Below are positions 17,161 to 29,395 of a stretch of DNA of 64,000 nt, piece after piece; position 1 is the stretch's first letter; each line of letters begins with the position of its first letter. The stretch comes from CAWDBV01 sp963800705 (GTDB lineage: Bacteria; Actinomycetota; Thermoleophilia; Solirubrobacterales; 70-9). The notes beneath the pieces were generated by a model. The model did no database searches. It worked only from the letters and a program-made list of their open reading frames with translations, and had not been told where the DNA came from. The DNA lies in the NCBI GenBank assembly GCA_963800705.1, contig CAWDBV010000005.1:310001-374000 (forward strand), read 5' to 3'. Position numbers and translations under genes: made by a program.

Positions 17161-17606
17161 GTGAGTGAGAGAGAAATCGAACAACTCCAGGAGACGATCA
17201 CCGAGCGGCTCGACGATGCCGAGCCGGAGGTCGAGCTGATCGCGCTCGAGCGGGCCGGCAACGAGAGGCTGCGCCTCTATATAGACCACGCCGACGGGGT
17301 CGATCTCGGCCTCTGCGAGCGGGTGACGGGCCACCTGCGCGACCTGCTCCTCGAATGGGGGCTCGAGGTCTCCTCTCCCGGGCCCGAGCGCCCGCTGACC
17401 AAGCCCGAGCACTTCAAGCGCTTCCTCGGCCGCCGCGTGCGGGTCAAGACCCGCGAGCAGATCGCCGGGCAGCGCAGCTTCACCGGCACCCTGACCGGGG
17501 CCGACGACGAGCAAGTGAGCGTCGAGGCCGGCGAGGGAGCGGTGACGATCCCGCTCGCCGAGGTCCGCCGCTCGAACCTGATCCCAGACGAACCGGAGGT
17601 GGCAAC

Positions 17607-17610
<4 letters not shown>
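17161..17610 (+). CDS. rimP: Ribosome maturation factor RimP
   Basis: 30S assembly factor, 149 residues. It has the N-terminal domain motif EVELIALERAGNERLRLYIDHADGVDL, then LEVSSPGPERPLTKPEHFKRFLGRRVRVKT and a C-terminal SH3-like barrel. GTG at 17161 is chosen because earlier in-frame codons run through the terminator hairpin. It overlaps nusA by four bases (GTGA). Confidence 0.94.
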
Positions 17611-19357
<1,747 letters not shown>

Positions 19358-19364
19358 GGCCCAG

Positions 19365-21572
19365 GTGGCGAAGAAGCGCGTCCACGAAATCGCGAAGGCG
19401 AACGGGATCACCAGCAAGGAGCTGCTCGCTGCGCTGAACGCGAACGGAATCGAGGCCAAAGCCGCGCAGTCGAGCGTCGAGGAATCGGACGCCGCAGCCG
19501 CGCTGAAGAAGGCCGCGCCCGGGAACAGCGGCGGCGAGGGCGGGGCCGCGACCAAGGCTCCCGCCAAAGCCCCAGCGAAGCCTGGCGCCGAGCAGGAGCA
19601 AAAGCCGGTCCGCCCCGTGCCCGCGAGCGGCGACGGCAAGGAATCGAAGGCGGGCGGCAAGCGCCGCCGCGTCGTCATCGACTCGCAGGCTTCGCGGCGC
19701 GACCACATGGGCCCGCCGCCGCCGCAGCGCCCGCCGCGACGGCGAGGCGGCCGCCGCCGCAAGCCGCTGCTCGAGGAGCCGGAGACAGGCCCGAAGGAGC
19801 CCGAGGCACCGCAGACGATCACCGTCAACTCCGGGGCCACCGTGAGCGAAGTCGCCGAGACGCTCGGGCTCGGCAGCGCCGAGGTGATCAAGGCTCTGAT
19901 GGAGGGTGGCGAGATGGCGACCCTCACCCAGACCCTGACCGACGACTCGATCCGCTCGATCGCGAAGAAGTTCGAGCGCGAGGTCGAGATCGTCACCGCC
20001 GCCGATGAGGAGGTCGCGATCGAGCTCCCCGAGGACGACGACGCCGACCTCGAGGATCGCCCGCCGGTGATCACCGTGATGGGCCACGTCGACCACGGCA
20101 AGACCTCGCTGCTGGACGCGATCCGCGAGACCGAGGTCGTCGCCGGTGAGGCGGGCGGGATCACCCAGCACATCGGCGCCTACCAGGTCCACCACAACGA
20201 CAGGACCCTCACCTTCCTCGACACCCCTGGCCACGAGGCGTTCACCGCGATGCGCGCCCGCGGCGCCAAGGTCACCGATATCGCGGTGATCGTGGTCGCC
20301 GCCGACGACGGCGTCATGCCGCAGACGATGGAGGCCGTCGACCACGCCCGTGCGGCGGACGTCCCGATGCTCGTCGCCGTCAACAAGGTCGACAAGGAAG
20401 GCGCGCAGCCCGACCGGGTCCGCAACGAGCTCGCCGGCCACGAGCTCAACCCGGAGGAGTGGGGCGGCGACACCGTCTACGCCGACGTCTCGGCGAAGAC
20501 CAAGGAGGGCCTCGACAACCTTCTCGACATGATCCTGCTCGTCACCGAGCTCGAGGAGCTGCAGGCGAACCCGAACGCGTCGGCGACCGGGACCGTGATC
20601 GAGTCCGAGCTCGACCCCGGCCGCGGGCCGGTGACCGGCGTGCTCGTCCAGCGAGGAACGCTCAAGGTCGGCGACCCGGTCGTCGCCGGCTCGCAGTGGG
20701 GCAAGGTGCGCGCGATGCACGACCACACCGGCGAGCGGGTGGAGGAGGCCGGGCCGGGGATGCCGGTCCAGGTGCTCGGCTTCGACGGCGTCTGCGAGGC
20801 GGGCGAGGTCGTGCAGGCGGTCGAGACCGAGCGCGAGGCGCGAAGCCAGGCAGAGGAGCGCGCCAACCGCCTCAAGACCGAGGCGATCGCGCGCCGCGCC
20901 GCGCGCAAGGTCACGCTCGAGGAGGTCTTCGCCAAGGCGCAGGAAGGCGAAATCAAGGAGCTCAACATCGTGCTCAAGGCCGACGTCTCCGGCTCGCTCG
21001 AGGCGCTCCAGGACGAGATCGCCAAGGCCCCCCAGGAACAGGTCGGCATCAACGTCATCCACGCTGCGACCGGCGGCATCAACGTCTCCGACGTGATGCT
21101 CGCCTCGGCTTCGAACGCGATCATCATCGGCTTCAACGTGCGACCGCTGCAGGACGCTCGCCGGGTCGGCGAGTCGGAGGGTGTCGACATCCGCACCTAC
21201 GAGGTGATCTACAAGGTCACCGAGGACCTGCGCGCCGCGATGGAGGGCCTGCTCGAGCCCGAGGAGGTCGAGGAGGCGCTCGGCCAGGCCGAGGTCCTGC
21301 AGACCTTCAAGGCTTCGAAGGTCGGCAAGATCGCCGGCGTCTCGGTGACCGACGGCAAGGTGACGCGCACCGCGGGGGTGAGACTGGTCCGCGAGGGAAC
21401 GATCGTCTGGACCGGCAAGCTCGGCTCGCTGCGCCGCTTCAAGGACAACGTGCAGGAGGTCGAGGCCGGCCTCGAGTGCGGGATCGTGCTCGACGGCTAC
21501 GCGGACATCAAGGACGGCGACGTGCTCGAGTTCTTCGAGGTCAAGCAGGTCGAGCAGACTCTCGAGAGCTGA
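19365..21572 (+). CDS. infB: Translation initiation factor IF-2
   Basis: GTPase that places initiator tRNA on the ribosome. GTG at 19365 follows nusA by 7 bases and gives 735 residues. The N-terminal domain (KKRVHEIAKANGITSKELLAALNANGIEAK) and a Lys/Arg/Pro-rich linker precede the conserved core. The GTPase motifs are G1 GHVDHGKTSL, G2 GGITQHIGAY, G3 DTPGHEAF and G4 NKVDK. The C-terminal domains end in GDVLEFFEVKQVEQTL. Length is at the short end for Actinobacteria because the linker is short. Confidence 0.95.
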   Translation: MAKKRVHEIAKANGITSKELLAALNANGIEAKAAQSSVEESDAAAALKKAAPGNSGGEGGAATKAPAKAPAKPGAEQEQKPVRPVPASGDGKESKAGGKRRRVVIDSQASRRDHMGPPPPQRPPRRRGGRRRKPLLEEPETGPKEPEAPQTITVNSGATVSEVAETLGLGSAEVIKALMEGGEMATLTQTLTDDSIRSIAKKFEREVEIVTAADEEVAIELPEDDDADLEDRPPVITVMGHVDHGKTSLLDAIRETEVVAGEAGGITQHIGAYQVHHNDRTLTFLDTPGHEAFTAMRARGAKVTDIAVIVVAADDGVMPQTMEAVDHARAADVPMLVAVNKVDKEGAQPDRVRNELAGHELNPEEWGGDTVYADVSAKTKEGLDNLLDMILLVTELEELQANPNASATGTVIESELDPGRGPVTGVLVQRGTLKVGDPVVAGSQWGKVRAMHDHTGERVEEAGPGMPVQVLGFDGVCEAGEVVQAVETEREARSQAEERANRLKTEAIARRAARKVTLEEVFAKAQEGEIKELNIVLKADVSGSLEALQDEIAKAPQEQVGINVIHAATGGINVSDVMLASASNAIIIGFNVRPLQDARRVGESEGVDIRTYEVIYKVTEDLRAAMEGLLEPEEVEEALGQAEVLQTFKASKVGKIAGVSVTDGKVTRTAGVRLVREGTIVWTGKLGSLRRFKDNVQEVEAGLECGIVLDGYADIKDGDVLEFFEVKQVEQTLES

Positions 21573-21631
21573 CCCGCACCGTTGTCATTTGACGCGCGAC
21601 TCGCGCGCACCGGCCTGCGATCATATTGGCC

Positions 21632-21850
21632 GTGAATGAAGAAACTCGCAGCTTCCTCGACGGGCTTCTCCGTCGGCATGTCGAGATCACGCAGGAGCTC
21701 ATCGAGAGCATGCACCGGGATTCCCGAGCCCTCCAGGCCGAGACCACCGCCCTCCAGGCTGAGATAGCCGATCAGCGCGCGCAGATTCAGGCGAACACCG
21801 ACGGGCTCCTTCAAGTCCTTGACCGCCTGCCTCCGGCCCCACAGGGCTGA
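21632..21850 (+). CDS. Small coiled-coil protein, unknown
   Basis: About 72 residues from GTG 21632 (a TTG at 21626 is possible). The sequence is helical and heptad-like (FLDGLLRRHVEITQELIESM, then ALQAETTALQAEIADQRAQI) and ends LPPAPQG. There is no signal peptide. It sits between infB and ylxP, where Actinobacteria often have no gene. A CATATT sequence just upstream could be a -10 box. Function unknown. Confidence 0.6.
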   Translation: MNEETRSFLDGLLRRHVEITQELIESMHRDSRALQAETTALQAEIADQRAQIQANTDGLLQVLDRLPPAPQG

Positions 21851-21866
21851 GGAAACCGACTGCGGC

Positions 21867-22166
21867 GTGACCGCGTTCGTCTGCCTGCTCGAGGCGCAGC
21901 TCCATTTCAACGAGGTCCACGACCTGAAGCAAAAGCGCAAGCTCGTCAAGTCGCTGAAGGAGCAGATCCGGCACCGGTTCGGGGCCGCGGTCGCCGAGAC
22001 AGAGGGCCACGACAAGTGGCAGCGCGCCACGCTGCTGATCGCGCTGGTCGGCGACGGCGAGGTCACGGCGCGAGCCGACCACGTCCAGCGCTTGATCGAA
22101 GGCCGCTGCCCCGACGGCGCCAGCTTTGAGCGAGACCTGCTCAGCCTCAACGACATCCGCGGCTGA
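21867..22166 (+). CDS. ylxP: YlxP family (DUF503) protein
   Basis: 99-residue protein of the DUF503 family, which commonly lies between infB and rbfA; members are implicated in ribosome assembly. Recognisable segments are VCLLEAQLHFNEVHDLKQKR, LVKSLKEQIRHRFGAAVAET and the final SLNDIR. GTG at 21867 is the likely start; the preceding small gene ends 16 bases upstream. Confidence 0.88.
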   Translation: MTAFVCLLEAQLHFNEVHDLKQKRKLVKSLKEQIRHRFGAAVAETEGHDKWQRATLLIALVGDGEVTARADHVQRLIEGRCPDGASFERDLLSLNDIRG

Positions 22167-22200
22167 CGACCACGGCTCCGGCCGGTTGTGAAGCCTTAGC

Positions 22201-22206
22201 TATAGT
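22201..22206 (+). promoter_or_regulatory. -10 box TATAGT of rbfA
   Basis: TATAGT ends 8 bases before the rbfA ATG, with no ribosome site. This is a near-consensus box giving a leaderless or almost leaderless mRNA. Confidence 0.55.
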
Positions 22207-22214
22207 CGCGCGGC

Positions 22215-22547
22215 ATGCCCGGCTCACGCATGCGCCGCGTCAACGAGGTGATCCGCGAGGTCCTCGGCGTCGCGATCACAACCGAGGTGAAGGACCCCCG
22301 CGTCGGATTCGTGACCATCACTTCAGTCGAGACAAGCCCCGACCTGCGAACCGCGCGCGTGTTCGTGAGCGTGCTCGGCACCGAGGCCGAGCGCGACGAA
22401 ACCCTCGAGGGGCTGCGCTCGTCGCACGGCTTTCTACAGGCAAAGATCGCCGATGAGCTGCGCATCAAGCGCACACCGACGCTGACTTTTATCTACGACG
22501 ACAGCATCGAAAAGGGCGATCGCGTGTCTAGGTTGCTGGACGAATGA
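22215..22547 (+). CDS. rbfA: Ribosome-binding factor A
   Basis: 30S maturation factor with a KH-type fold, 110 residues. It starts SRMRRVNEVIREVLGVAI and has VKDPRVGFVTITSVETSPDLRTARVFVSV and the C-terminal LRIKRTPTLTFIYDDSIEKG. It overlaps nrnA by four bases (ATGA). Confidence 0.96.
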   Translation: MPGSRMRRVNEVIREVLGVAITTEVKDPRVGFVTITSVETSPDLRTARVFVSVLGTEAERDETLEGLRSSHGFLQAKIADELRIKRTPTLTFIYDDSIEKGDRVSRLLDE

Positions 22548-23548
22548 GCGGTACCGCAATACAGACCGAGACCGAGCGCGTGGCCGAGCAGCTGCGCACC
22601 GACGAGCGCTTCCTGCTCACCACCCACGAGAACCCCGACGGCGATGCACTGGGTTCGCTGCTCGCCATGCACCACTTGCTGCTCTCGATGGGCAAGGACT
22701 CGGTGATGTTCCTGGCCGCGAAGGAGTTCCCGCTCCCGGTCGAGTACCGGTTCCTGCCGCTCGAGGAGGTCTTCCACGACCCTCCGGCCGATGTCGCCGA
22801 CCGGACGCTGCTCTTCCTCGACTGCGGGAACATCGACCGGATGCCGGTCGACTTCCTGAAGCGCAACGACGGCGAGATGCTGAACATCGACCACCACCAC
22901 GACAACACGCGCTTCGGGACGATCAACCTCGTAGACGTCGAGGCCTCGTGCACCGCCGAGATCATCTTCGAGCTGATCTCGCTGCTGGGCGTCGAGCTGA
23001 CGCCCGAGATCGCCAGCGCCCTCTACGTCGGGCTGGTCACCGACACCGGCCGCTTCATGTACTCGAACACCGACGCCCGCGCCCACCGCATGGCCGCCGC
23101 CCTGATCGACGCCGGTGTCGACGTCCACGACCACTTTCGCCGCCTCTACGAGCACGTTCCGGTCGAGAAGCTGAAGCTGATCGCGAGCGCGCTTGAAGGG
23201 ATCGAGCTCGAATGCGACGGCGCGGTCGCGGTCACCTACATCTCGCAGGAGATGTACGAGAAGGCCGCCGCCAGCGAGGTGCTCACCGAGGGCGTGATCG
23301 ACTACCTGCGCTCGCTCGAGGGGATTCGGATCGCGGTCGTCGTCCGCGACCGCGACGGGGGCGAGTCCCGGGGCACCCGGGCGGTCCGCAAGGTCAGCCT
23401 TCGCTCGGCGGACGGCACGATCGACGTATCGGAGATCGCCCGCAAGCACGGAGGCGGGGGGCACCGCCAAGCGGCCGGCTTCGCCACCGACATGGAGTAC
23501 CAGGAGATCGTCGAGTTCATCTGCGGCGAGATCTCCGCGCAGAGTTAG
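22544..23548 (+). CDS. nrnA: DHH-family oligoribonuclease / pAp phosphatase NrnA
   Basis: Degrades nano-RNA from the 5' end and dephosphorylates 3'-phosphoadenosine 5'-phosphate. The 334-residue protein has the DHH motifs THENPDGDALGS, FLDCGN and IDHHHDN, then GLVTDTGRF. The DHHA1 substrate-binding motif GGGGHRQAAGF is near the end. Placement after rbfA and before truB is the conserved actinobacterial order. Confidence 0.95.
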   Translation: MSGTAIQTETERVAEQLRTDERFLLTTHENPDGDALGSLLAMHHLLLSMGKDSVMFLAAKEFPLPVEYRFLPLEEVFHDPPADVADRTLLFLDCGNIDRMPVDFLKRNDGEMLNIDHHHDNTRFGTINLVDVEASCTAEIIFELISLLGVELTPEIASALYVGLVTDTGRFMYSNTDARAHRMAAALIDAGVDVHDHFRRLYEHVPVEKLKLIASALEGIELECDGAVAVTYISQEMYEKAAASEVLTEGVIDYLRSLEGIRIAVVVRDRDGGESRGTRAVRKVSLRSADGTIDVSEIARKHGGGGHRQAAGFATDMEYQEIVEFICGEISAQS

Positions 23549-23560
23549 GGGATCATCCCC
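23548..23560 (+). repeat. Inverted repeat GGGGAT-C-ATCCCC
   Basis: A perfect 6-bp inverted repeat starts in the nrnA stop codon and ends two bases before a 9-codon reading frame (23563). It could be an operator or a small hairpin in the nrnA-truB transcript. Confidence 0.35.
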
Positions 23561-23562
23561 GG

Positions 23563-23592
23563 ATGACCGACGCCGTGGGCCGCTGCCAGTGA
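23563..23592 (+). CDS. Possible 9-residue leader peptide before truB
   Basis: ATG at 23563 opens MTDAVGRCQ, whose stop overlaps the truB GTG (GTGA). TGACCGACGCC occurs at both the leader start and the truB start. It could be a leader peptide that couples translation, or a duplicated start left by a small rearrangement. Weak evidence. Confidence 0.3.
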   Translation: MTDAVGRCQ

Positions 23593-24227
23593 CCGACGCC
23601 GGCGTGCTGCTGATCGACAAGCCGCCCGAGATCACCTCGCACGACGCCGTCGAGCGGGTACGCCGCGCGCGAGGCGTAAAGGCCGGGCACGCGGGCACGC
23701 TCGATCCGTTCGCGACCGGGTTGCTGCTCGTCCTGCTCGGGCGGGCGACCAAGCTGCAGCGGCACCTGACCGGGCTGCCGAAGACCTATCGCGCCACCGC
23801 GAGGCTGGGCTGGCGCTCGAGCACCGGCGATCCCGACGGCGAGCTGACCGAGACCTCGAAGGTCCCCGAATCCCTGGCGCTCCCGGAAGGCAAGGTGCGG
23901 CAGCGAGTGCCGATGACCTCCGCGGTCAGGGTCGGCGGTGAGCGCCTCTATAAGAAGGCGCACCGCGGCGAGGTCGTCGAGACGCCCGAGCGCGAGGTCG
24001 AGGTCTACCGAGCCGAGTTGCTCGAATCCAACGGCGAGCGGGCCAGCTACGAGATCGAGTGCTCGACCGGCACCTATATAAGAACGCTGATCGAGACGCT
24101 CGAGGACGCCTACTGCGAGAGCCTGCGCCGGACCGCGATCGGCCCGTTCCGGGTCGAGAACGCCTCCGATGACCCTGTCTCGCTCGAGCGCGTCGGCGAG
24201 CTCGTCCCCGAGGCGGTGCTGCGATGA
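23589..24227 (+). CDS. truB: tRNA pseudouridine(55) synthase TruB
   Basis: Makes pseudouridine 55 in the T-loop of tRNA. The 212-residue protein has VLLIDKPPEITSHDAVERVR, the active-site motif GHAGTLDPFATGLLLV (catalytic Asp), YRATARLGWRSSTGDPDG and the RNA-binding CSTGTYIRTLIE. It is short for the family because the C-terminal PUA-like domain is reduced. It overlaps ribF by four bases. Confidence 0.95.
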   Translation: MTDAGVLLIDKPPEITSHDAVERVRRARGVKAGHAGTLDPFATGLLLVLLGRATKLQRHLTGLPKTYRATARLGWRSSTGDPDGELTETSKVPESLALPEGKVRQRVPMTSAVRVGGERLYKKAHRGEVVETPEREVEVYRAELLESNGERASYEIECSTGTYIRTLIETLEDAYCESLRRTAIGPFRVENASDDPVSLERVGELVPEAVLR

Positions 24228-25117
24228 ATGAGCAGGACATGAAAGTCACCTCGCTGCCCGACGCCCAGCCCCGCGACCGCCACGTCGCGATCGGGACCTT
24301 CGACGGGGTCCACATCGGCCACCGCGAGGTGATCGACCACGCCGACACCGTGCTCACCTTCGACCCGCATCCGGTGAGCGTCATCCACCCCGAGGCGGCG
24401 CCGAAGCTGATCTATCCGTTCAACGTCAAGCGCGACGTGATCCGCGGCCTCGGGGTCGACGAGCTGGTTGTGATCCCGTTCGACAAGGCGTTCGCGTCGA
24501 AAAGCGCCGAGGACTTCATAGATGAGGTGCTGATCGACAGGCTCGGCGCGAAGAAGGCCTCGGTGGGGGAGAACTTCCGCTTCGGCGCGAAGGCGAAGGG
24601 CGACCAACGGATGCTCGCCGAGCGCGATGAGTTCGAGACCCGAGTGGTGCCGCTGGTCGAGGCCGACGGCGAGACGGTCTCCTCAACCCGGATCCGGGCC
24701 CTGATCATCGCCGGCGAGGTCGAGACCGCGCGCCAATTTCTCGGCACCCCGGTCATGTACGAGGGCGAGGTCGTCAAGGGCGATGGCCGCGGCCGCGAGC
24801 TCGGCTTCCCGACAGCGAACCTGGTTCCCGATGACTCGCTGGTCTCGCCGGGGCACGGCGTCTACGCGGCGTTCGCCAACGGCCACCCCGCCGCGGTCAA
24901 CGTCGGCGTGCGGCCGATGTTCGAGACCGGCCGCGGGACGCTGATCGAGCCCCACCTGATCGACTTCGACGGCGACCTGTACGGCCAGAACCTGCGCGTC
25001 GCGTTCATCAAGCGCTTGCGCGGCGAGCGGCGTTTTCCGAGCGTCGAGGATCTGATCGCGCAGATCGGCCGCGACGTCGCGGAGGCCCGAGAAGTCTGTG
25101 CTAGCTTCGGCCGATAG
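24224..25117 (+). CDS. ribF: Bifunctional riboflavin kinase / FAD synthetase
   Basis: Converts riboflavin to FMN and FMN to FAD. The adenylyltransferase half has AIGTFDGVHIGHREVI, LTFDPHP and SSTRIR. The kinase half has GEVVKGDGRGRELGFPTANL (the GxPTAN motif), GVYAAFANG and the C-terminal DFDGDLYGQNLRVAFIKRLR. The length of 297 residues is normal. No FMN riboswitch is visible; the gene is coupled to truB by an ATGA overlap. Confidence 0.96.
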   Translation: MNEQDMKVTSLPDAQPRDRHVAIGTFDGVHIGHREVIDHADTVLTFDPHPVSVIHPEAAPKLIYPFNVKRDVIRGLGVDELVVIPFDKAFASKSAEDFIDEVLIDRLGAKKASVGENFRFGAKAKGDQRMLAERDEFETRVVPLVEADGETVSSTRIRALIIAGEVETARQFLGTPVMYEGEVVKGDGRGRELGFPTANLVPDDSLVSPGHGVYAAFANGHPAAVNVGVRPMFETGRGTLIEPHLIDFDGDLYGQNLRVAFIKRLRGERRFPSVEDLIAQIGRDVAEAREVCASFGR

Positions 25118-25148
25118 CGGCGCGTCCGCGCCCGCGACAGGAGGGGAC

Positions 25149-25916
25149 ATGCGGCGAAATCGAATCTGGCGCTTGACGGGAGTCGCGTTCGTGGCTGCCC
25201 TCGTCGGGCTCGTAGTCCCGGGCGGGGCGGCGGCCACGGACGTCACCCATCGGTTTGATGTCGGCGACGATGGGTGGCAAGTCAGGCAGAACTACAACCT
25301 CGCCCCAGGGCCGGTCACCCACCACGCGACAGGGGGCGTTCCGGCGACTGGGGGCTATATCAGCGCGGTCGATTCGGGATCGGAAGCGACCTGCCCGATG
25401 GCGCCGTCGTGCCAGATCCTGGAGTTCCTGAGCCCGCCGCTCCCCAGCCTCTCTGGGAACTACGGCGGGTTCATCCGTGTCCACTACAGGCCTTACATCC
25501 TGCCGGAATCTGGGATCAGATTCATCATCGACGGCTCGGGGGGAACTCTGCACTGGGACAGCCCTATCCCGCCGACGATCTTCACTCAGATCTCCAAGCC
25601 CCTCACCCCGCAGCCGGACTGGGTCTACTGCTCACTGACGTTCATGTGCCATTTTCCCCCTACGGAAGGGGAGTTCAAAGCTGTACTTGCCGGAGCGAGT
25701 TCCGTCGTCATCCGGGCGGACGTATCCCCAGCCAGCTTCGAGACTTACGCCCTCGACAACTTCAGGATCAGCGAGCCCCCCGCGCCGCCCGCCGCTGCGG
25801 CTGCCTCGCTTGCTCCGGTCGCGGCCGCCACTCCCGCGCGCGCCACGGCCAAGAAGTGCAGGAAGGGCCGCAAGCTGAAGCGCGGCAGGTGCGTGCGCAA
25901 GAAAAAGAAGAAGTAG
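25149..25916 (+). CDS. Secreted laminin-B-like protein with CK-tail (1)
   Basis: 255 residues. ATG 25149 follows GGAGGGGAC, a good ribosome site. A signal peptide (ending GGAAA) precedes a jelly-roll domain: HRFDVGDDGWQVRQNY, GGYISAVDSGSEA, LEFLSPPLPSLSGNYGGFIRV and the end strand YALDNFRI. This pattern resembles bacterial laminin-B/domain IV-like modules. A Pro/Ala linker leads to the tail KKCRKGRKLKRGRCVRKKKK, with cysteines 10 residues apart. It is paralogous to 26245-27024 on the other side of rpsO. It probably binds a surface polymer; ligand unknown. Confidence 0.75.
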   Translation: MRRNRIWRLTGVAFVAALVGLVVPGGAAATDVTHRFDVGDDGWQVRQNYNLAPGPVTHHATGGVPATGGYISAVDSGSEATCPMAPSCQILEFLSPPLPSLSGNYGGFIRVHYRPYILPESGIRFIIDGSGGTLHWDSPIPPTIFTQISKPLTPQPDWVYCSLTFMCHFPPTEGEFKAVLAGASSVVIRADVSPASFETYALDNFRISEPPAPPAAAAASLAPVAAATPARATAKKCRKGRKLKRGRCVRKKKKK

Positions 25917-25935
25917 CGGTCGGCGGCGGAGCCGC

Positions 25936-25941
25936 TAGCCT
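25936..25941 (+). promoter_or_regulatory. -10 box TAGCCT of rpsO
   Basis: TAGCCT ends 8 bases before the rpsO GTG, with no ribosome site. It allows rpsO to be transcribed apart from the secreted gene before it. Confidence 0.5.
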
Positions 25942-25949
25942 GTGCGGCC

Positions 25950-26219
25950 GTGCCCCTGACCAAGGAAAAGAAGGCGGAGCTCACGGCCAAGCACGGCCGT
26001 GACGAGAAGGACACCGGCTCCGCCGATGTCCAGATCGCGATGCTGACCGCGCGCATCGACGAGCTAACGGAGCATTTGCGCACCCACGTCAAGGACCACC
26101 ACTCGCGCCGCGGCCTGCTGATGATGGTCGGCAAGCGCCGCCGCCTGCTCCGCTACCTCGAGAGCCACGACCTCGAGCGCTACCGCGAGCTGATCGCCGA
26201 ACTCAACCTGCGGCACTAG
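25950..26219 (+). CDS. rpsO: 30S ribosomal protein S15
   Basis: 89 residues starting at GTG. Conserved segments are KHGRDEKDTGSADVQIAMLTARI, LTEHLRTHVKDHHSRRGLL and MVGKRRRLLRYLESHD, which form the 16S rRNA-binding helices. It belongs to the conserved ribF-rpsO-pnp order, here split by two secreted-protein genes. Confidence 0.97.
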   Translation: MPLTKEKKAELTAKHGRDEKDTGSADVQIAMLTARIDELTEHLRTHVKDHHSRRGLLMMVGKRRRLLRYLESHDLERYRELIAELNLRH

Positions 26220-26244
26220 GCATCCTCATTTCAGAGGAGTACCC

Positions 26245-27024
26245 TTGACCCCAATGAGGGGCAATGTGAGGATGAGGCTGGGGATCGCGGTTCTGGCTTT
26301 CGCCGCGTTGAGCCTTGCGATCCCGGGTTCGGCGGCTGCGTTGAACATGCAGTGGGGCTTCGATGCCGACGACGAAGGATGGACGGTGGACCAGGACGGC
26401 ATCGGGGCCGGGGCAGACCCCACGTTCAGCCTCGCGGGCGGAAACCCCGGCGGGCACATAAGCACGGTCGACAGCAACGTGGACGACAGCCTCCACTTCT
26501 ACTCGCCCGCGCTGACCGCCGGCAGCCTCGCTCCGAACTACCTCGGAAGGCTCTCGTTCGATTACAAGCGCAGCTTCGCCGGGCGCGACTTTTTCGTACT
26601 GCGCATTCAGGGCGCCGGGACCGACTACATGTTCCAGCTCTTCGGGTTGCCGAAAGGCTCGAGCGATGTCTGGCAACACAAGTCCCTCCTTTTCGTTGAG
26701 CTCGGCGCTTGGTACTACTGCGACCCGCCGGCGGCCTGCACGCTGGATGAGCTGACCCAGGCCGAGTTCAGGACGGAGCTCTCCCAGGCCACGTCGTTCC
26801 ACATCAATCCGGACGTCCCGGAGGTCATGGGGACCTTGGGGGATACCTATGCGCTCGACAACGTCGTTCTGACCGAGCGCCCGCCGAGCTCCCCGGCGCC
26901 TCCGTTCGTGCCGCCGCTCGGCGGGGCAACCGGCGCGCCGGTCGGCGCGCCGAGCCTGGCCCCGAAGTGCAAGAAGGGGCGCAAGCTCCGCAAGGGCAAG
27001 TGCGTGAAGAAGAAGCGCAAGTAA
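26245..27024 (+). CDS. Secreted laminin-B-like protein with CK-tail (2)
   Basis: 259 residues from TTG 26245, about 5 bases after AGAGGAG; ATG 26254 is the alternative. A signal peptide ends PGSAAA. The jelly-roll domain parallels the gene before rpsO: MQWGFDADDEGWTVDQDG, GGHISTVDSNVDD, LHFYSPALTAGSLAPNYLG and YALDNVVL. A linker rich in Pro, Gly and Ala precedes PKCKKGRKLRKGKCVKKKRK, again with 10 residues between cysteines. The two paralogues bracket rpsO. Confidence 0.75.
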   Translation: MTPMRGNVRMRLGIAVLAFAALSLAIPGSAAALNMQWGFDADDEGWTVDQDGIGAGADPTFSLAGGNPGGHISTVDSNVDDSLHFYSPALTAGSLAPNYLGRLSFDYKRSFAGRDFFVLRIQGAGTDYMFQLFGLPKGSSDVWQHKSLLFVELGAWYYCDPPAACTLDELTQAEFRTELSQATSFHINPDVPEVMGTLGDTYALDNVVLTERPPSSPAPPFVPPLGGATGAPVGAPSLAPKCKKGRKLRKGKCVKKKRK

Positions 27025-27092
27025 GTCCTCGCGGGATCGCGCGATCTGTAACATCGCGCCGGACAGAGAACGAAAAGTTCTGAATAAGAGAT

Positions 27093-27111
27093 AGCTGCCA
27101 ACCGGGCAGCT
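27093..27111 (+). promoter_or_regulatory. Hairpin in the pnp leader
   Basis: AGCTGCC (27093-27099) and GGCAGCT (27105-27111) form a perfect 7-bp stem with a 5-base loop, ending 17 bases before the pnp ATG. A structured pnp leader is cleaved for autoregulation in E. coli. A similar role is possible but unproved here. Confidence 0.45.
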
Positions 27112-27128
27112 GAAGAGAGGTACTGGAT

Positions 27129-29387
<2,259 letters not shown>

Positions 29388-29395
<8 letters not shown>

